From assembly GCA_036502005.1 (NCBI GenBank), contig DASXZH010000078.1:1-64000 (forward strand): a DNA stretch of 64,000 nt. Reading direction: 5' to 3'. Of the stretch, positions 16,988-25,107 are shown piece by piece. The translations under genes and the position numbers were made by a program. The stretch's first letter is position 1, and each line of letters starts with the position of its first letter. The notes below the pieces were generated by a model that was given only the letters and a program-made list of their open reading frames with translations, did not search any database and was not told where the DNA came from. Origin of the DNA: DASXZH01 sp036502005. GTDB taxonomy: Bacteria > Armatimonadota > Fimbriimonadia > Fimbriimonadales > Fimbriimonadaceae.

Positions 16988-17787
16988 CGTTTAGAATCGC
17001 CAACACCCTATGCATTTCAGTGGGGGCACTTATTTGGAGCGCGCACGAATATCACCAGCGGTGGCACCTATTTTGGAGTGCGCGCGATTTATCGCCGCTT
17101 TAACCTTTGAAGGTCTCCAGCGATTTATCGCGCCCCTAACGGAAGCCACCGTTGAAGCCAGGGAACGTTTTCGTTTCAGAAAAACCCTCGCCGCGTATTC
17201 GACTCTCAGCGTTCTTCGCGTGAAACTAAAAAGGTTTCGCTGCAAATTGCTTTCTGCGTTGATCCATAAACTCGCGCCGCGTCTTCGCATCTCCGCGTTC
17301 TCCGCGTTCTCCGCGTTCTTCGCGTTCTTCGCGTGAAACATTACCGGCCCCACTCCAAATCCGCTTTTCGCCTTGGACATTAACCTCCCACCGCGCCTTC
17401 GCTTCTCCGCGTTCTCGCGTGAAACATTACCGGCTCCGCTCCAAATCCGCTTTTCGCCTTGGACATCAACCTCCCACCGCGCCTTCGCTCCTCCGCGTTC
17501 TTCGCGTGAAACATTACCGGCCCCACTCCAAATCCGCTTTTCGCCTTGGACATCAACCTCCCACCGCGTCTTCGCATCCCCGCGTTCTTCGCGTGAAACA
17601 AACAGGTTTCGCCACCATTTTGCTTTCAGCGTTGAACGTTAAACTCCCACCGCGTCTTCGCTCCTCCGCGTTCTTCGCGTGAACTAACGGGCGGTGCAGC
17701 GCGCTAAAACTATTCACTTCTAAGTCAAGTTTTTGCGCTCTGGCGCTACGTATAATGATCTAACAGTTACGTCGGAGAGAACACGCA
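16988..17787. repeat. 800-nt intergenic region with 87-bp tandem repeats
   Basis: Three head-to-tail units of 86-87 nt lie at 17340-17425, 17426-17512 and 17513-17599, nearly identical, each ending in a variant of CCGCGTTCTTCGCGTGAAAC. Degenerate shorter copies of that ending extend from about 17217 to 17690. The upstream part (17025-17130) has a different small repeat, CGATTTATCGC, twice. Long open frames here on both strands come from repetition, not coding selection. The final 80 nt include TATAAT at 17751-17756, a likely -10 box for the next gene. Confidence 0.85.
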
Positions 17788-18876
17788 ATGGAGCAAGATA
17801 GTTTTCCAATCAGAAGAGTTGACCACGTTCGTTTTTATGTCGGAAATGCCAAGCAGGCATCCTACTACTACCAGAATGTTTTTGGTTTCGATATCACAGG
17901 CTTTGCCGGCTTAGAGACCGCTCAGAAGCATGAGGTTGACTACCTGCTGGAGCAGGGAAAGATTAAGTTTTTGCTATCCGCGCCGGTGAGGCCAGACCAC
18001 CCTTACGCGGCCGCCCTCGCTCGCCACGGCGACGGGATTCAGGACATTGCTTTCGAAGTGGACGACGTAGATTGGGCGTTTAAGACCGCGGTTGAAAGAG
18101 GCGCGAAACCGGCTAGAGAGCCGTGGACGATGCGCGACGATAACGGCTCCGTTCGCCTTGCCGCCATCCACACCTACGGCGACACGATTCATACCTTCAT
18201 CAACCGCGACGATTTTGCGGGCCACTTCCTGCCCGGCTTTAGGGAAGTCCATTCAAAGGGGGTAAGCACCGGCCTTGAGGAACTTGACCACTGCGTTGGC
18301 AACGTCGAACTTGGCAAGATGAACGAGTGGATCGGGTTTTACGAGAAGGTTTTAGGCTTTACGCAACTCATATCCTTTGATGATAAGGACATCTCCACCG
18401 AATACACTGCCCTTATGTCCAAGGTAATGTCCAACGGTAACGGACGCGTGAAGTTTCCCATTAACGAGCCTGCCGAAGGCAAGAAGAAGTCACAGATCGA
18501 CGAATATTTAGAGTTTTACGGCGGACCGGGCGTTCAGCACGTCGCCTTGAATACAAGCGATATCGTGACCACAGTGACTGAGCTTAAAAAGCGCGGGCTT
18601 GAATTTCTTGCCGTTCCTTCGACCTACTATGAGGCGTTGCCGGAGCGAGTTGGCAAGATCGACGAGGACCTGAAAGAGCTCGAAAAACTCGGCGTTTTGG
18701 TCGACCGCGACGACGAAGGCTATCTGCTTCAGATCTTCTCGAAGCCTGTTGAAGACCGTCCAACCGTGTTTTACGAGATCATCGAGCGCAAAGGCGCAAA
18801 GAGCTTTGGCAAGGGCAACTTCAAGGCCCTGTTTGAAGCCATCGAGCGCGAGCAGGAGCTACGCGGCACTTTGTAG
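17788..18876 (+). CDS. hppD: 4-Hydroxyphenylpyruvate dioxygenase
   Basis: Fe(II)-dependent oxidation of 4-hydroxyphenylpyruvate to homogentisate in tyrosine breakdown. The 362-aa protein has two vicinal-oxygen-chelate domains. The iron ligands are visible: His in LDHCVGNV, His in GPGVQHVALN and Glu in FYEIIERKG. The C-terminal helix ends the protein as usual. TATAAT lies 32 nt upstream of the ATG. No homogentisate dioxygenase is adjacent; a fumarylacetoacetase-fold gene lies 8 kb upstream on the other strand. Confidence 0.95.
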   Translation: MEQDSFPIRRVDHVRFYVGNAKQASYYYQNVFGFDITGFAGLETAQKHEVDYLLEQGKIKFLLSAPVRPDHPYAAALARHGDGIQDIAFEVDDVDWAFKTAVERGAKPAREPWTMRDDNGSVRLAAIHTYGDTIHTFINRDDFAGHFLPGFREVHSKGVSTGLEELDHCVGNVELGKMNEWIGFYEKVLGFTQLISFDDKDISTEYTALMSKVMSNGNGRVKFPINEPAEGKKKSQIDEYLEFYGGPGVQHVALNTSDIVTTVTELKKRGLEFLAVPSTYYEALPERVGKIDEDLKELEKLGVLVDRDDEGYLLQIFSKPVEDRPTVFYEIIERKGAKSFGKGNFKALFEAIEREQELRGTL

Positions 18877-18911
18877 GTCGGAAGCTTTCATTAGTCAGCG
18901 CGCGAAGCTGT

Positions 18912-18960
18912 GGAGTGCGCAAGCTTGCTTGCGCTGAAATCAGGCAGCTTGCTGCCGAGG
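18912..18960. repeat. Dispersed element with two small palindromes (GGAGTGC family)
   Basis: GGAGTGC is followed by palindromic GCGCAAGCTTGCTTGCGC, then ATCAGGCAGCTTGCTGCC. The same skeleton (GGAGTGC, stem, ATCAGGC..CTTG..GCC) recurs at 33108-33160 with other stem bases, which suggests compensatory change. It lies between two convergently spaced plus-strand genes and may be an RNA stem element or a terminator-like structure. Confidence 0.5.
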
Positions 18961-18992
18961 TTGAGGAGTGCTTTGTTTAGGAAATTAAATCC

Positions 18993-19964
18993 ATGCGAAT
19001 AGGAATTGTCGGTGCGGGAGGAATGGGCAACGTCCATGCCCGGCACTTATCTCGCCTTACCGGCGTCGAGCTTTATTATTTCGAACCTGATGCTGCCCGG
19101 GCGGCCGAGTTCGGTTCTAAATACAAAGTTGCTCAGTGCGACTCGCTTGCCTCTTTGTTAGGGAAAGTAGACGTTGTTGATGTCTGCGTCCCGACCGATC
19201 TTCACATTCCCATCGCCTTGGATGCTGTAAACGCGGGCAAAGCCGCTTTCGTCGAAAAACCTGTTGCGCGAACGGTAGCCGATGCCCTCCCGCTCCTAGA
19301 AGCCTCCAGGAAGGCCAAAGTTCCAGTTGGAGTTGGGCAGGTAGTGCGTTATTTCCCCGAGTTCAGAAACGCCCGCAAAATGGTGGTGGATGGCAAAATA
19401 GGCACACCGGCGGCCGCGCGAACTCGCCGCGGCGGGCTTATGCCCGGCAAAGGCGCGAACTGGTTTGCAGACCATAACCGATCCGGCGGGGTTTTGATCG
19501 ACCTCGCTATACACGACTTCGATTGGCTGCGATGGACGCTGGGCGAAGTAACAAGCTTGTACAGCCGCTCCGTAGGGGCTGCCACCATGGCCGGCCCCGA
19601 TTACGCGTTGACCACTTTAACCTTCGATAACGGCGCCGTTGGCCACGTGGAATCCACCTGGATGGATCCCGCCGGTTTCAGAACCACCTTCGAAGTTTGC
19701 GGAAGCGGAGGGATGATCGAGTTCGACAGCCGCCTCTCCGCTTCGCTGAGAACAACTGCGGGGGGGATAAGCGCAGCGGAATCGCCTCTGTCGGCTTCGG
19801 ACGATCCCTACTTCAACGAACTATCCGATTTCGTAAGCGCGGTCGAGAACGGTAAGGAGCCGCCGGTGAGCCTTTACGATGGCATGATGGCGCTTAGCAT
19901 TGCAGAAGCAGCGCTCGAAAGCGCGCAAACCGGAAAACCGGTGAACCCAACGAGAGATTTCTGA
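18993..19964 (+). CDS. Gfo/Idh/MocA-family oxidoreductase
   Basis: NAD(P)-dependent sugar-type dehydrogenase. The N-terminal Rossmann fold starts MRIGIVGAGGMGNVHARHL. The family catalytic lysine is in FVEKPVAR (about residues 90-97), and the substrate-domain histidines lie in LIDLAIHDFDWLRW. Length 323 aa is typical. The specific sugar or inositol substrate cannot be told. It may be co-transcribed with the next genes, though a repeat array lies between. Confidence 0.92.
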   Translation: MRIGIVGAGGMGNVHARHLSRLTGVELYYFEPDAARAAEFGSKYKVAQCDSLASLLGKVDVVDVCVPTDLHIPIALDAVNAGKAAFVEKPVARTVADALPLLEASRKAKVPVGVGQVVRYFPEFRNARKMVVDGKIGTPAAARTRRGGLMPGKGANWFADHNRSGGVLIDLAIHDFDWLRWTLGEVTSLYSRSVGAATMAGPDYALTTLTFDNGAVGHVESTWMDPAGFRTTFEVCGSGGMIEFDSRLSASLRTTAGGISAAESPLSASDDPYFNELSDFVSAVENGKEPPVSLYDGMMALSIAEAALESAQTGKPVNPTRDF

Positions 19965-20006
19965 AAAATGGGAGCCACGCGCAAAACCGCCCCTCCCCAG
20001 CACATT

Positions 20007-20208
20007 CCGTCCTTCGACTTTCGACTTTCGACTTTCGACTTTCGACTTTCGACCCTCGACATCCGGCCTTCGACCTTCGACCTTCGCCTTTCGACTATTC
20101 GACTTTCGACTTTCGACTTTCGGACCTTCGGCCCTCGACATCCGGCCTTCGACCTTCGCCTTTCGACTATTCGACTATTCGACTTTCGACTTTCGACTTT
20201 CGACCATT
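20007..20208. repeat. TTTCGAC heptamer array
   Basis: About 200 nt made almost wholly of tandem CGACTTT/CGACCTT/CGACTAT heptamers in one orientation, with interspersed CGACATCCGGC units that occur twice. It lies immediately upstream of the phytanoyl-CoA-dioxygenase-like gene. All three forward frames read as low-complexity (FDFRLST type) and are not genes. Confidence 0.9.
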
Positions 20209-20230
20209 CTAGCTCGTCATAATCTCAGAC

Positions 20231-21055
20231 ATGATTGCAACACAGCGTCGTGAGTCGTATGAAGCCAACGGCTATTTACTAGAGAAGCAGGTCTTCTCCC
20301 CAGACGAAGTTGCGGCTCTGCGCGATCACTATATGCATTTGCGCGAATCGGACACCTATCCAGGCGACTTCGACGGTGTTGATATCAAGAGCGGTGACCC
20401 GCTGAAGAAATACCCGCGCATGATCCACATGCACCGATTCGACGAGGTCAGCCTGAAGTGGCTAATCGACGATCGCCTAAACAAAATCCTCACCGAAATC
20501 AGTGGCGTCGAGCCGTTTGCCGTGCAAACGATGCTGTACTTCAAGCCGGCCGGCGCGAGGGGGCAAGCGCTTCACCAGGATCAATACTATCTAAAAGCCC
20601 AACCCGGAACCTGCGTGGCCGCCTGGTTAGCGCTAGATGATTGCGACGAAGAGAATGGTTGCATGCGCGTAGTACAAGGTTCGCACAACTGGCCCATTCT
20701 ATGCACTGAAAAGGCCGACACGACTAAAAGTTTTACCGATGTAACGGTGCCAGTTCCGGAGGACGCCAACGTTATTCCGGCGATTACGAAAGCAGGAGAT
20801 GTGCTCTTCTTTCACGGAATGCTGGTTCACGGCAGCTATCCAAATGAGAGCAAGGATCGGTTCCGTCGCGCCCTTATCGGCCACTACATCACCGGCAATG
20901 CCGAGCAGGTTGCCACCTACTACCACCCGGTTTTAAGGATGGATGGCTCGGAAGTTGAGCTAGAGGTTAGCAAAGGCGGAGGGGCATGCGGGGTCTGGGC
21001 CGATTCTGGAATTGAAATGGTAGACCAGGGGCCCGAAGAGGACCTTCACGAGTGA
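20231..21055 (+). CDS. Phytanoyl-CoA dioxygenase-family (PhyH) protein
   Basis: Fe(II)/2-oxoglutarate-dependent oxygenase fold, 274 aa. Iron ligands: LHQDQYYL (HxD type) and the distal His in LFFHGMLVHGSYPN; the 2-oxoglutarate-binding Arg is in DRFRRALIGHYI. The substrate is unknown; the family hydroxylates lipids, ectoine, halogenated natural products and others. Its stop overlaps the GTG start of the PII gene (GTGA), so the two are translationally coupled. Confidence 0.9.
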   Translation: MIATQRRESYEANGYLLEKQVFSPDEVAALRDHYMHLRESDTYPGDFDGVDIKSGDPLKKYPRMIHMHRFDEVSLKWLIDDRLNKILTEISGVEPFAVQTMLYFKPAGARGQALHQDQYYLKAQPGTCVAAWLALDDCDEENGCMRVVQGSHNWPILCTEKADTTKSFTDVTVPVPEDANVIPAITKAGDVLFFHGMLVHGSYPNESKDRFRRALIGHYITGNAEQVATYYHPVLRMDGSEVELEVSKGGGACGVWADSGIEMVDQGPEEDLHE

Positions 21056-21393
21056 AGCGCATTGAGTGCATTGTCCGTGTGAACAAACTCGAAGAAGTGA
21101 AGCAAGCCCTGGAAGACACGGGCGTTTTTGGCCTAACTTGTGAGCAAGTTAGAGGCTATGGACGACAGCTTGGCCGCACTGACAAATACCGTGGCAGCAC
21201 CTACGCCGTGAACCTTCTTCCTAAGATGAAAATCGAGGTCGTTGTGAAAGATGACCAGGTAGAAGATTCCGTTCAGGCTATTTTAGGTGTGGCCCAAAGC
21301 GGCGAAATCGGCGATGGCAAGATCTTTATCAGCGAAGTCCAGGAAGCGATAAGGATCCGGACAGGTGAGCGGGGCGACGCTGCGATTTCGTAA
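21052..21393 (+). CDS. glnB: PII-family nitrogen regulatory protein
   Basis: Trimeric signal protein that senses ATP/ADP and 2-oxoglutarate and controls nitrogen assimilation. The 113 residues cover the full family: VRGYGRQLGRTDKYRG followed by the T-loop with Tyr51 (the uridylylation site) conserved, then the PKMKIEVVV strand, GEIGDGKIFI and IRIRTGE. Normally beside amtB or glnA; here it is sandwiched by GTGA overlap and a 3-nt gap between a PhyH-type oxygenase and a RAYT-like protein. GlnB versus GlnK cannot be decided. Confidence 0.93.
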   Translation: MKRIECIVRVNKLEEVKQALEDTGVFGLTCEQVRGYGRQLGRTDKYRGSTYAVNLLPKMKIEVVVKDDQVEDSVQAILGVAQSGEIGDGKIFISEVQEAIRIRTGERGDAAIS

Positions 21394-21396
21394 ACC

Positions 21397-21861
21397 ATGT
21401 TTTCTAACTTTCGGATGTGGCGGGGCAGGTTGCCCCATTGGCGGGCGGACGACGTTCGCTATTACGTCACCTTTCGGCACCGTCGCGAGTTGGATGAAGC
21501 CGAGCGCCGCGTTGTTTACAAGCAGTTAACGCGTCCGGAAGGGAAGCGCTGGGACCTCGTCATCCTTTGCGTCTTAGCTGATCGGAGCGAACTTATTTTT
21601 ACGGTTAGGGAGGGCCGCGACGGCCGTCCGTTCGAGCTTTCCGACGTGGTGGAATCGGCCAAGCGCAAGGCCGGCGCGGTGATCATTAAGAACACAGGCG
21701 AGCGCTTTCCGCCCTTCTACACAGAGAGCTTTGACCGGATCATCCGGGACGAATGCGAGTTGGAAGAACGATTTAACGAAATTTTGGAGTCTTCGGTGAA
21801 AGCGGAGTTGGTTGAAGATCCGGAGGAATACGCCACCCTTTGGGTATCCGCCGCGCCGTAA
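21397..21861 (+). CDS. Domesticated RAYT/Y1-transposase-like protein lacking the catalytic residues
   Basis: 154 aa. Landmarks of REP-associated tyrosine transposases are clear: GRLPHWRADDVRYYVTFR at the start and FDRIIRDECELEERFNEILE with VKAELVEDPEEYATLW at the end. The catalytic HUH motif (normally MPNHVHLL) reads LADRSELIF, so both histidines are gone, and the Tyr before D-R-x-I-R-D is Phe. It should therefore be unable to cut DNA. It starts 3 nt after glnB, in one operon. A retained DNA- or RNA-binding role is inferred. Confidence 0.8.
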   Translation: MFSNFRMWRGRLPHWRADDVRYYVTFRHRRELDEAERRVVYKQLTRPEGKRWDLVILCVLADRSELIFTVREGRDGRPFELSDVVESAKRKAGAVIIKNTGERFPPFYTESFDRIIRDECELEERFNEILESSVKAELVEDPEEYATLWVSAAP

Positions 21862-21910
21862 GTTTTCTTCCCGGAACGTCAACGTTCTGAGTCTCGTTTA
21901 ATACTCTAAG

Positions 21911-23149
21911 ATGTCACGGATATTTCCATTGCTTGCTTCGACAACCTTGCTCGCGATTATCGGATGCGCGAAGAATGATCCCGTAACAGTTGCAAGCTCT
22001 GGTGCTCTAACTCCTCCTAACCCTGCCGAAGTCATGATTAAGAAGAGCATGGATATGTATAAGAATCTTAATGGCTTTTCAACAAAATGCTCATGGAATG
22101 CCACGGTTGGGCCAGACACGGTGAAAGCGGAAAGAACATTGCATTACGAAGCTCCAAACCGTTACGAGGCCGTTGCAAAGGCGAACAGCGGCAAGATAAA
22201 TGTGACCATGACGAGCATTTCTGATGGGAAAAAGGTGCTTGAAACCTCTACGAATGCCCCTGGAAGCGCGCTAGGTTCACCCGCACCCCCAACAATCGCC
22301 GACACATCTTCGATGTTAATGCAATCGCAGTTTGCGGAAGGGTCGCTTTTGTATAAGTTTTTCGCGGGATCCGGTGCATATGAAGGTTTGGTTGACACTT
22401 CAAAGGGGCCGGCTGGCTTTGGCAATGAGGTTAAAGAACCTAAAGAGACTGCCAAACAAGTTAAGTTTTATGGAACCGGAATGTATGGCCACGTAACCGC
22501 CGTAATCGGAGAGAAAACGGGCGAAGTTTATGAGATTTCTTACGATAGCGAGCCGATTACGCAGCGAGCTGCCCAAGCCGGAAAGACTATAAAAGCAAAC
22601 GCGGTCGAAAAATACAATCAAATCGAGTTGAACCCTACCGCTAAGGTAGCGTTCGTGACTACGCCCGCCAAGGGGGTAAAGCTTATGGATGCGAACGCTC
22701 CCGCTCCTCAGGAAAGCAAAACGGCCGTAGCCATCGGCGCGAAAGCGCCGACCTTCAAGGTGATTCCCGTTAACGGTGGCGCACCTGTTTCTCTCGCCTC
22801 GTTAAGAGGTAAGCCGGTGCTGATTGACTTTTGGGCAACCTGGTGCGGCCCGTGCAAGATGAGCCTGCCTCATACCCAAGCGATTTATGATGACTTGAAG
22901 TCGAAGGGGCTCCAGGTTTTGGTTGTAAGCGACGAGGAGATTCCTAAGATCAAGGCCTTTGTTAGTCAGAACAAATACACTTTTCCTGTTTACCAGGACC
23001 CGGGGAATGCCGCCGAGGCCGCTTTTGGAGTTAATGCGATTCCGCGTATGCTGATTATTGACAAGGACGGCAAAGTGCAAAGCGATTTTGTGGGTCTGCA
23101 GGATGAATCGACTTTGCGCGATGCATTGAAGAAAGTGGGCGTCAGCTAA
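21911..23149 (+). CDS. TlpA-like thioredoxin-fold lipoprotein
   Basis: 412 aa. A lipoprotein signal ends at LLAIIGC. Residues about 35-260 form a LolA/DUF2092-like outer-membrane-lipid-type domain by pattern (YKNLNGFSTKCSWNATV, then HYEAPNRYEAVAK); this part is inferred only. The C-terminal domain (about 275-412) is a thioredoxin fold with the redox motif FWATWCGPCKMSLP and cis-Pro in AIPRMLIID. Likely an extracytoplasmic thiol-disulfide reductase anchored to a membrane. Monocistronic by spacing. Confidence 0.88.
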   Translation: MSRIFPLLASTTLLAIIGCAKNDPVTVASSGALTPPNPAEVMIKKSMDMYKNLNGFSTKCSWNATVGPDTVKAERTLHYEAPNRYEAVAKANSGKINVTMTSISDGKKVLETSTNAPGSALGSPAPPTIADTSSMLMQSQFAEGSLLYKFFAGSGAYEGLVDTSKGPAGFGNEVKEPKETAKQVKFYGTGMYGHVTAVIGEKTGEVYEISYDSEPITQRAAQAGKTIKANAVEKYNQIELNPTAKVAFVTTPAKGVKLMDANAPAPQESKTAVAIGAKAPTFKVIPVNGGAPVSLASLRGKPVLIDFWATWCGPCKMSLPHTQAIYDDLKSKGLQVLVVSDEEIPKIKAFVSQNKYTFPVYQDPGNAAEAAFGVNAIPRMLIIDKDGKVQSDFVGLQDESTLRDALKKVGVS

Positions 23150-23232
23150 TTTTTGATTTTTGATTAATGCATACTCAGTTCTTTCCAGTTAGAATCTAGA
23201 CTGTCTTCGGGCCCGTTGCGATTGGCTGTACA

Positions 23233-23466
23233 ATGCTCCTTATGAAGTCATTTCAGTTGATTGAGCCTGATGAGGATCACGCAAATCGGGTCTATGCAGC
23301 AAAATCCGCAGATGATGCGGGTCTTCTGGAGCTGCTTACGGCATTCCCGAACGCTATGGACGGAATGTATTTACCGATAGACCACTGGCTTGTGCAGGAT
23401 GCGGAAGGCCCGAGAACCGTGGCTATGGCAGACCATGCGTTCCGCCACTACTACAAAGAATGCTGA
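23233..23466 (+). CDS. Small hypothetical protein (77 aa)
   Basis: Acidic, no signal peptide, single domain-sized; contains WLVQDAEGPRTVAMADHAFRHYY. Not recognised. A start at ATG 23242 (MKSFQLIEP) is equally likely. It is the first gene of the accessory stretch and precedes an AlbA_2 protein by 45 nt, so it may belong to that system. Confidence 0.55.
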   Translation: MLLMKSFQLIEPDEDHANRVYAAKSADDAGLLELLTAFPNAMDGMYLPIDHWLVQDAEGPRTVAMADHAFRHYYKEC

Positions 23467-23511
23467 GGCGTTAAATTCAATAAACGGTGCTCGGCCAGCT
23501 TATACAAGTGC

Positions 23512-24654
23512 ATGATTCCGAAGGAACTGATCGAACTTTCTGCCATCGACATTGAATGGCTCATAACAAACCAGGTGTGCGAAAGCCAGACGCTGGAATA
23601 CAAAGAGATTTTGAATATTGGCGACCCAAAGACCAATAGGGAGTTTGCCCGCGACGTGACGGCTTTTGCAAACTCTTTCGGGGGCGACCTTATCGTGGGA
23701 GTGAAATCGGTCGACGGACTTCCTTCCGCGATTGTTGGAGTTGAAGAAAACGAAGATGAGTTATCGTTGCGGATCGACAATATCCTTCGCTCTCACGTCC
23801 ATCCAAGACTCCACTTAGAGCCGCTAAAGTATTTAACGGTTCAAGGCAAGCGCGTTCTCTTGATTCGTGTGCCGAGATCCTTCATCGGGCCTCACATCGC
23901 AGATACTAAAGGTGACACAACATTTTTCGCTAGGAGCAGTGCGGGTAAATTTCAGATGAATGTAGGCCAAGTCAGAAGCCAGTTCTTAAACTCACAAAGT
24001 ATCTCCCGAGACATGCGCAACTTCATTGGCGAGCGCCTGACAAAGATCGCCGCTGAGAATGATAGGCTGTGGGGTCTTGGGCGCGGTGTAATTCATCTAC
24101 TTCCCTTGGCGTCATTTACTGATCAATATCAAGCGGATTTAACTGCCGTTTGGAATCTTGTGCAAGCTACTAACCATTCTGGGCCTTTCATAGGATATCG
24201 CAATCGTTACAACTTTGAAGGGATTCTACAAGACGGCGTAAACCAGATGGATGCATTGCGGCGGGTCACAAGCGCTTCTCAGTTCTACAGAAACGGAGTT
24301 GTGGAATGTGTTGAGACGGGCATAGCAATAACTACTAATACCTCCAAGGGCTGGGGGGTTGTGCAAAACATCGACAAGTGTTTTCTGGAAGGGACTTTAC
24401 ACCGATTGCGAATTCTGGAAAGAGCTGGCGTTCCAAATCCAGTGTGGGTCGTCTGGTCGATACTCGGTCTAGACGGTTGCAATAGGGCAGGAGAATTCCT
24501 AGAAGATTTCAAGCCGATTGATTCTAACAGAGTCCAACTTCCCGAAGTAGAGTTTAGAGAATATCCTCCTGACTTGGAGTCTCTGACTGCCAAGATGAAA
24601 TCTGCACTTGATGTTCTCTGGCAATCAATGGGGCGGCCAGCATATAGGCTCTAA
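23512..24654 (+). CDS. AlbA_2 (Schlafen-type) protein with novel C-terminal module, copy 1
   Basis: 380 aa. Residues about 18-160 are an AlbA_2/divergent-AAA-4 domain: TLEYKEIL, then FARDVTAFANSFGGDLIVGV, and VLLIRVPRS followed by a THFFAR-type segment (TTFFARSSAGK). These domains bind nucleic acid and occur in Schlafen nucleases and many bacterial regulators. Residues about 168-380 form a separate domain shared with the proteins at 25108 and 30702: FIGERL, VIHLLPLASF, ASQFYRNGVVE, RAGVPNPVWVVWSILG and SALDVLWQSMG. I do not recognise that domain. A defence or stress role is inferred from the company it keeps. Confidence 0.85.
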   Translation: MIPKELIELSAIDIEWLITNQVCESQTLEYKEILNIGDPKTNREFARDVTAFANSFGGDLIVGVKSVDGLPSAIVGVEENEDELSLRIDNILRSHVHPRLHLEPLKYLTVQGKRVLLIRVPRSFIGPHIADTKGDTTFFARSSAGKFQMNVGQVRSQFLNSQSISRDMRNFIGERLTKIAAENDRLWGLGRGVIHLLPLASFTDQYQADLTAVWNLVQATNHSGPFIGYRNRYNFEGILQDGVNQMDALRRVTSASQFYRNGVVECVETGIAITTNTSKGWGVVQNIDKCFLEGTLHRLRILERAGVPNPVWVVWSILGLDGCNRAGEFLEDFKPIDSNRVQLPEVEFREYPPDLESLTAKMKSALDVLWQSMGRPAYRL

Positions 24655-24692
24655 GCTTGCTCTGTGCAATGCTTGTAGTGTAAGATTCATCT

Positions 24693-25034
24693 ATGCCCAG
24701 GGGATGTGAGGTTCGACCAAGACGATGGACGGAGGTTGAAGACCTCTTCGACAATGGCGACTACTCCGCAATCTGGGGCAGGTATCGACACGACGACGAA
24801 ATCAAGCGGCCTAGATGTCTTGGCGTTCGATGGAACGGTGATGAGCAGCGGCCCCTGGGCTACCCTGTCACGCGCAGGTATCCGCAATGGCACGTGGAAC
24901 CTGACTTTTTAACCGAAGCCATACTCCAGTCGTTGAGGCAACAAGCGGAACGCATAGATTATGCGAATGACTCTCAAAAGCACATTGCCAACATAGATGC
25001 AGCACTCGTTGAGTTCCGCTGCCAGCCTCAATAA
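24693..25034 (+). CDS. Hypothetical protein (113 aa)
   Basis: Arg- and Trp-rich soluble protein (MPRGCEVRPRRWTEVEDLF; RYPQWHVEPDFLTEAILQSL). No known motif. It lies 38 nt after the first AlbA_2 gene on the same strand and converges on the second, so it is probably part of the first gene's transcript. Confidence 0.55.
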   Translation: MPRGCEVRPRRWTEVEDLFDNGDYSAIWGRYRHDDEIKRPRCLGVRWNGDEQRPLGYPVTRRYPQWHVEPDFLTEAILQSLRQQAERIDYANDSQKHIANIDAALVEFRCQPQ

Positions 25035-25107
25035 GCTTCTGCTGTTGAAACTATGATGTGCCATGGAACAACAAGGTGTGTTCAGTTGAAAAACAGGGGG
25101 TTGGCTC

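Noticed and set aside
17030..17601. Long open frames in the 87-bp repeat region on both strands
   Set aside because: They follow the repeat period and read as the same FHAKNAEERRRGG-type peptide; no coding selection or ribosome site.
19821..20222. Open frames over the heptamer array
   Set aside because: Low-complexity Ser/Arg/Phe text produced by TTTCGAC repeats in every frame.
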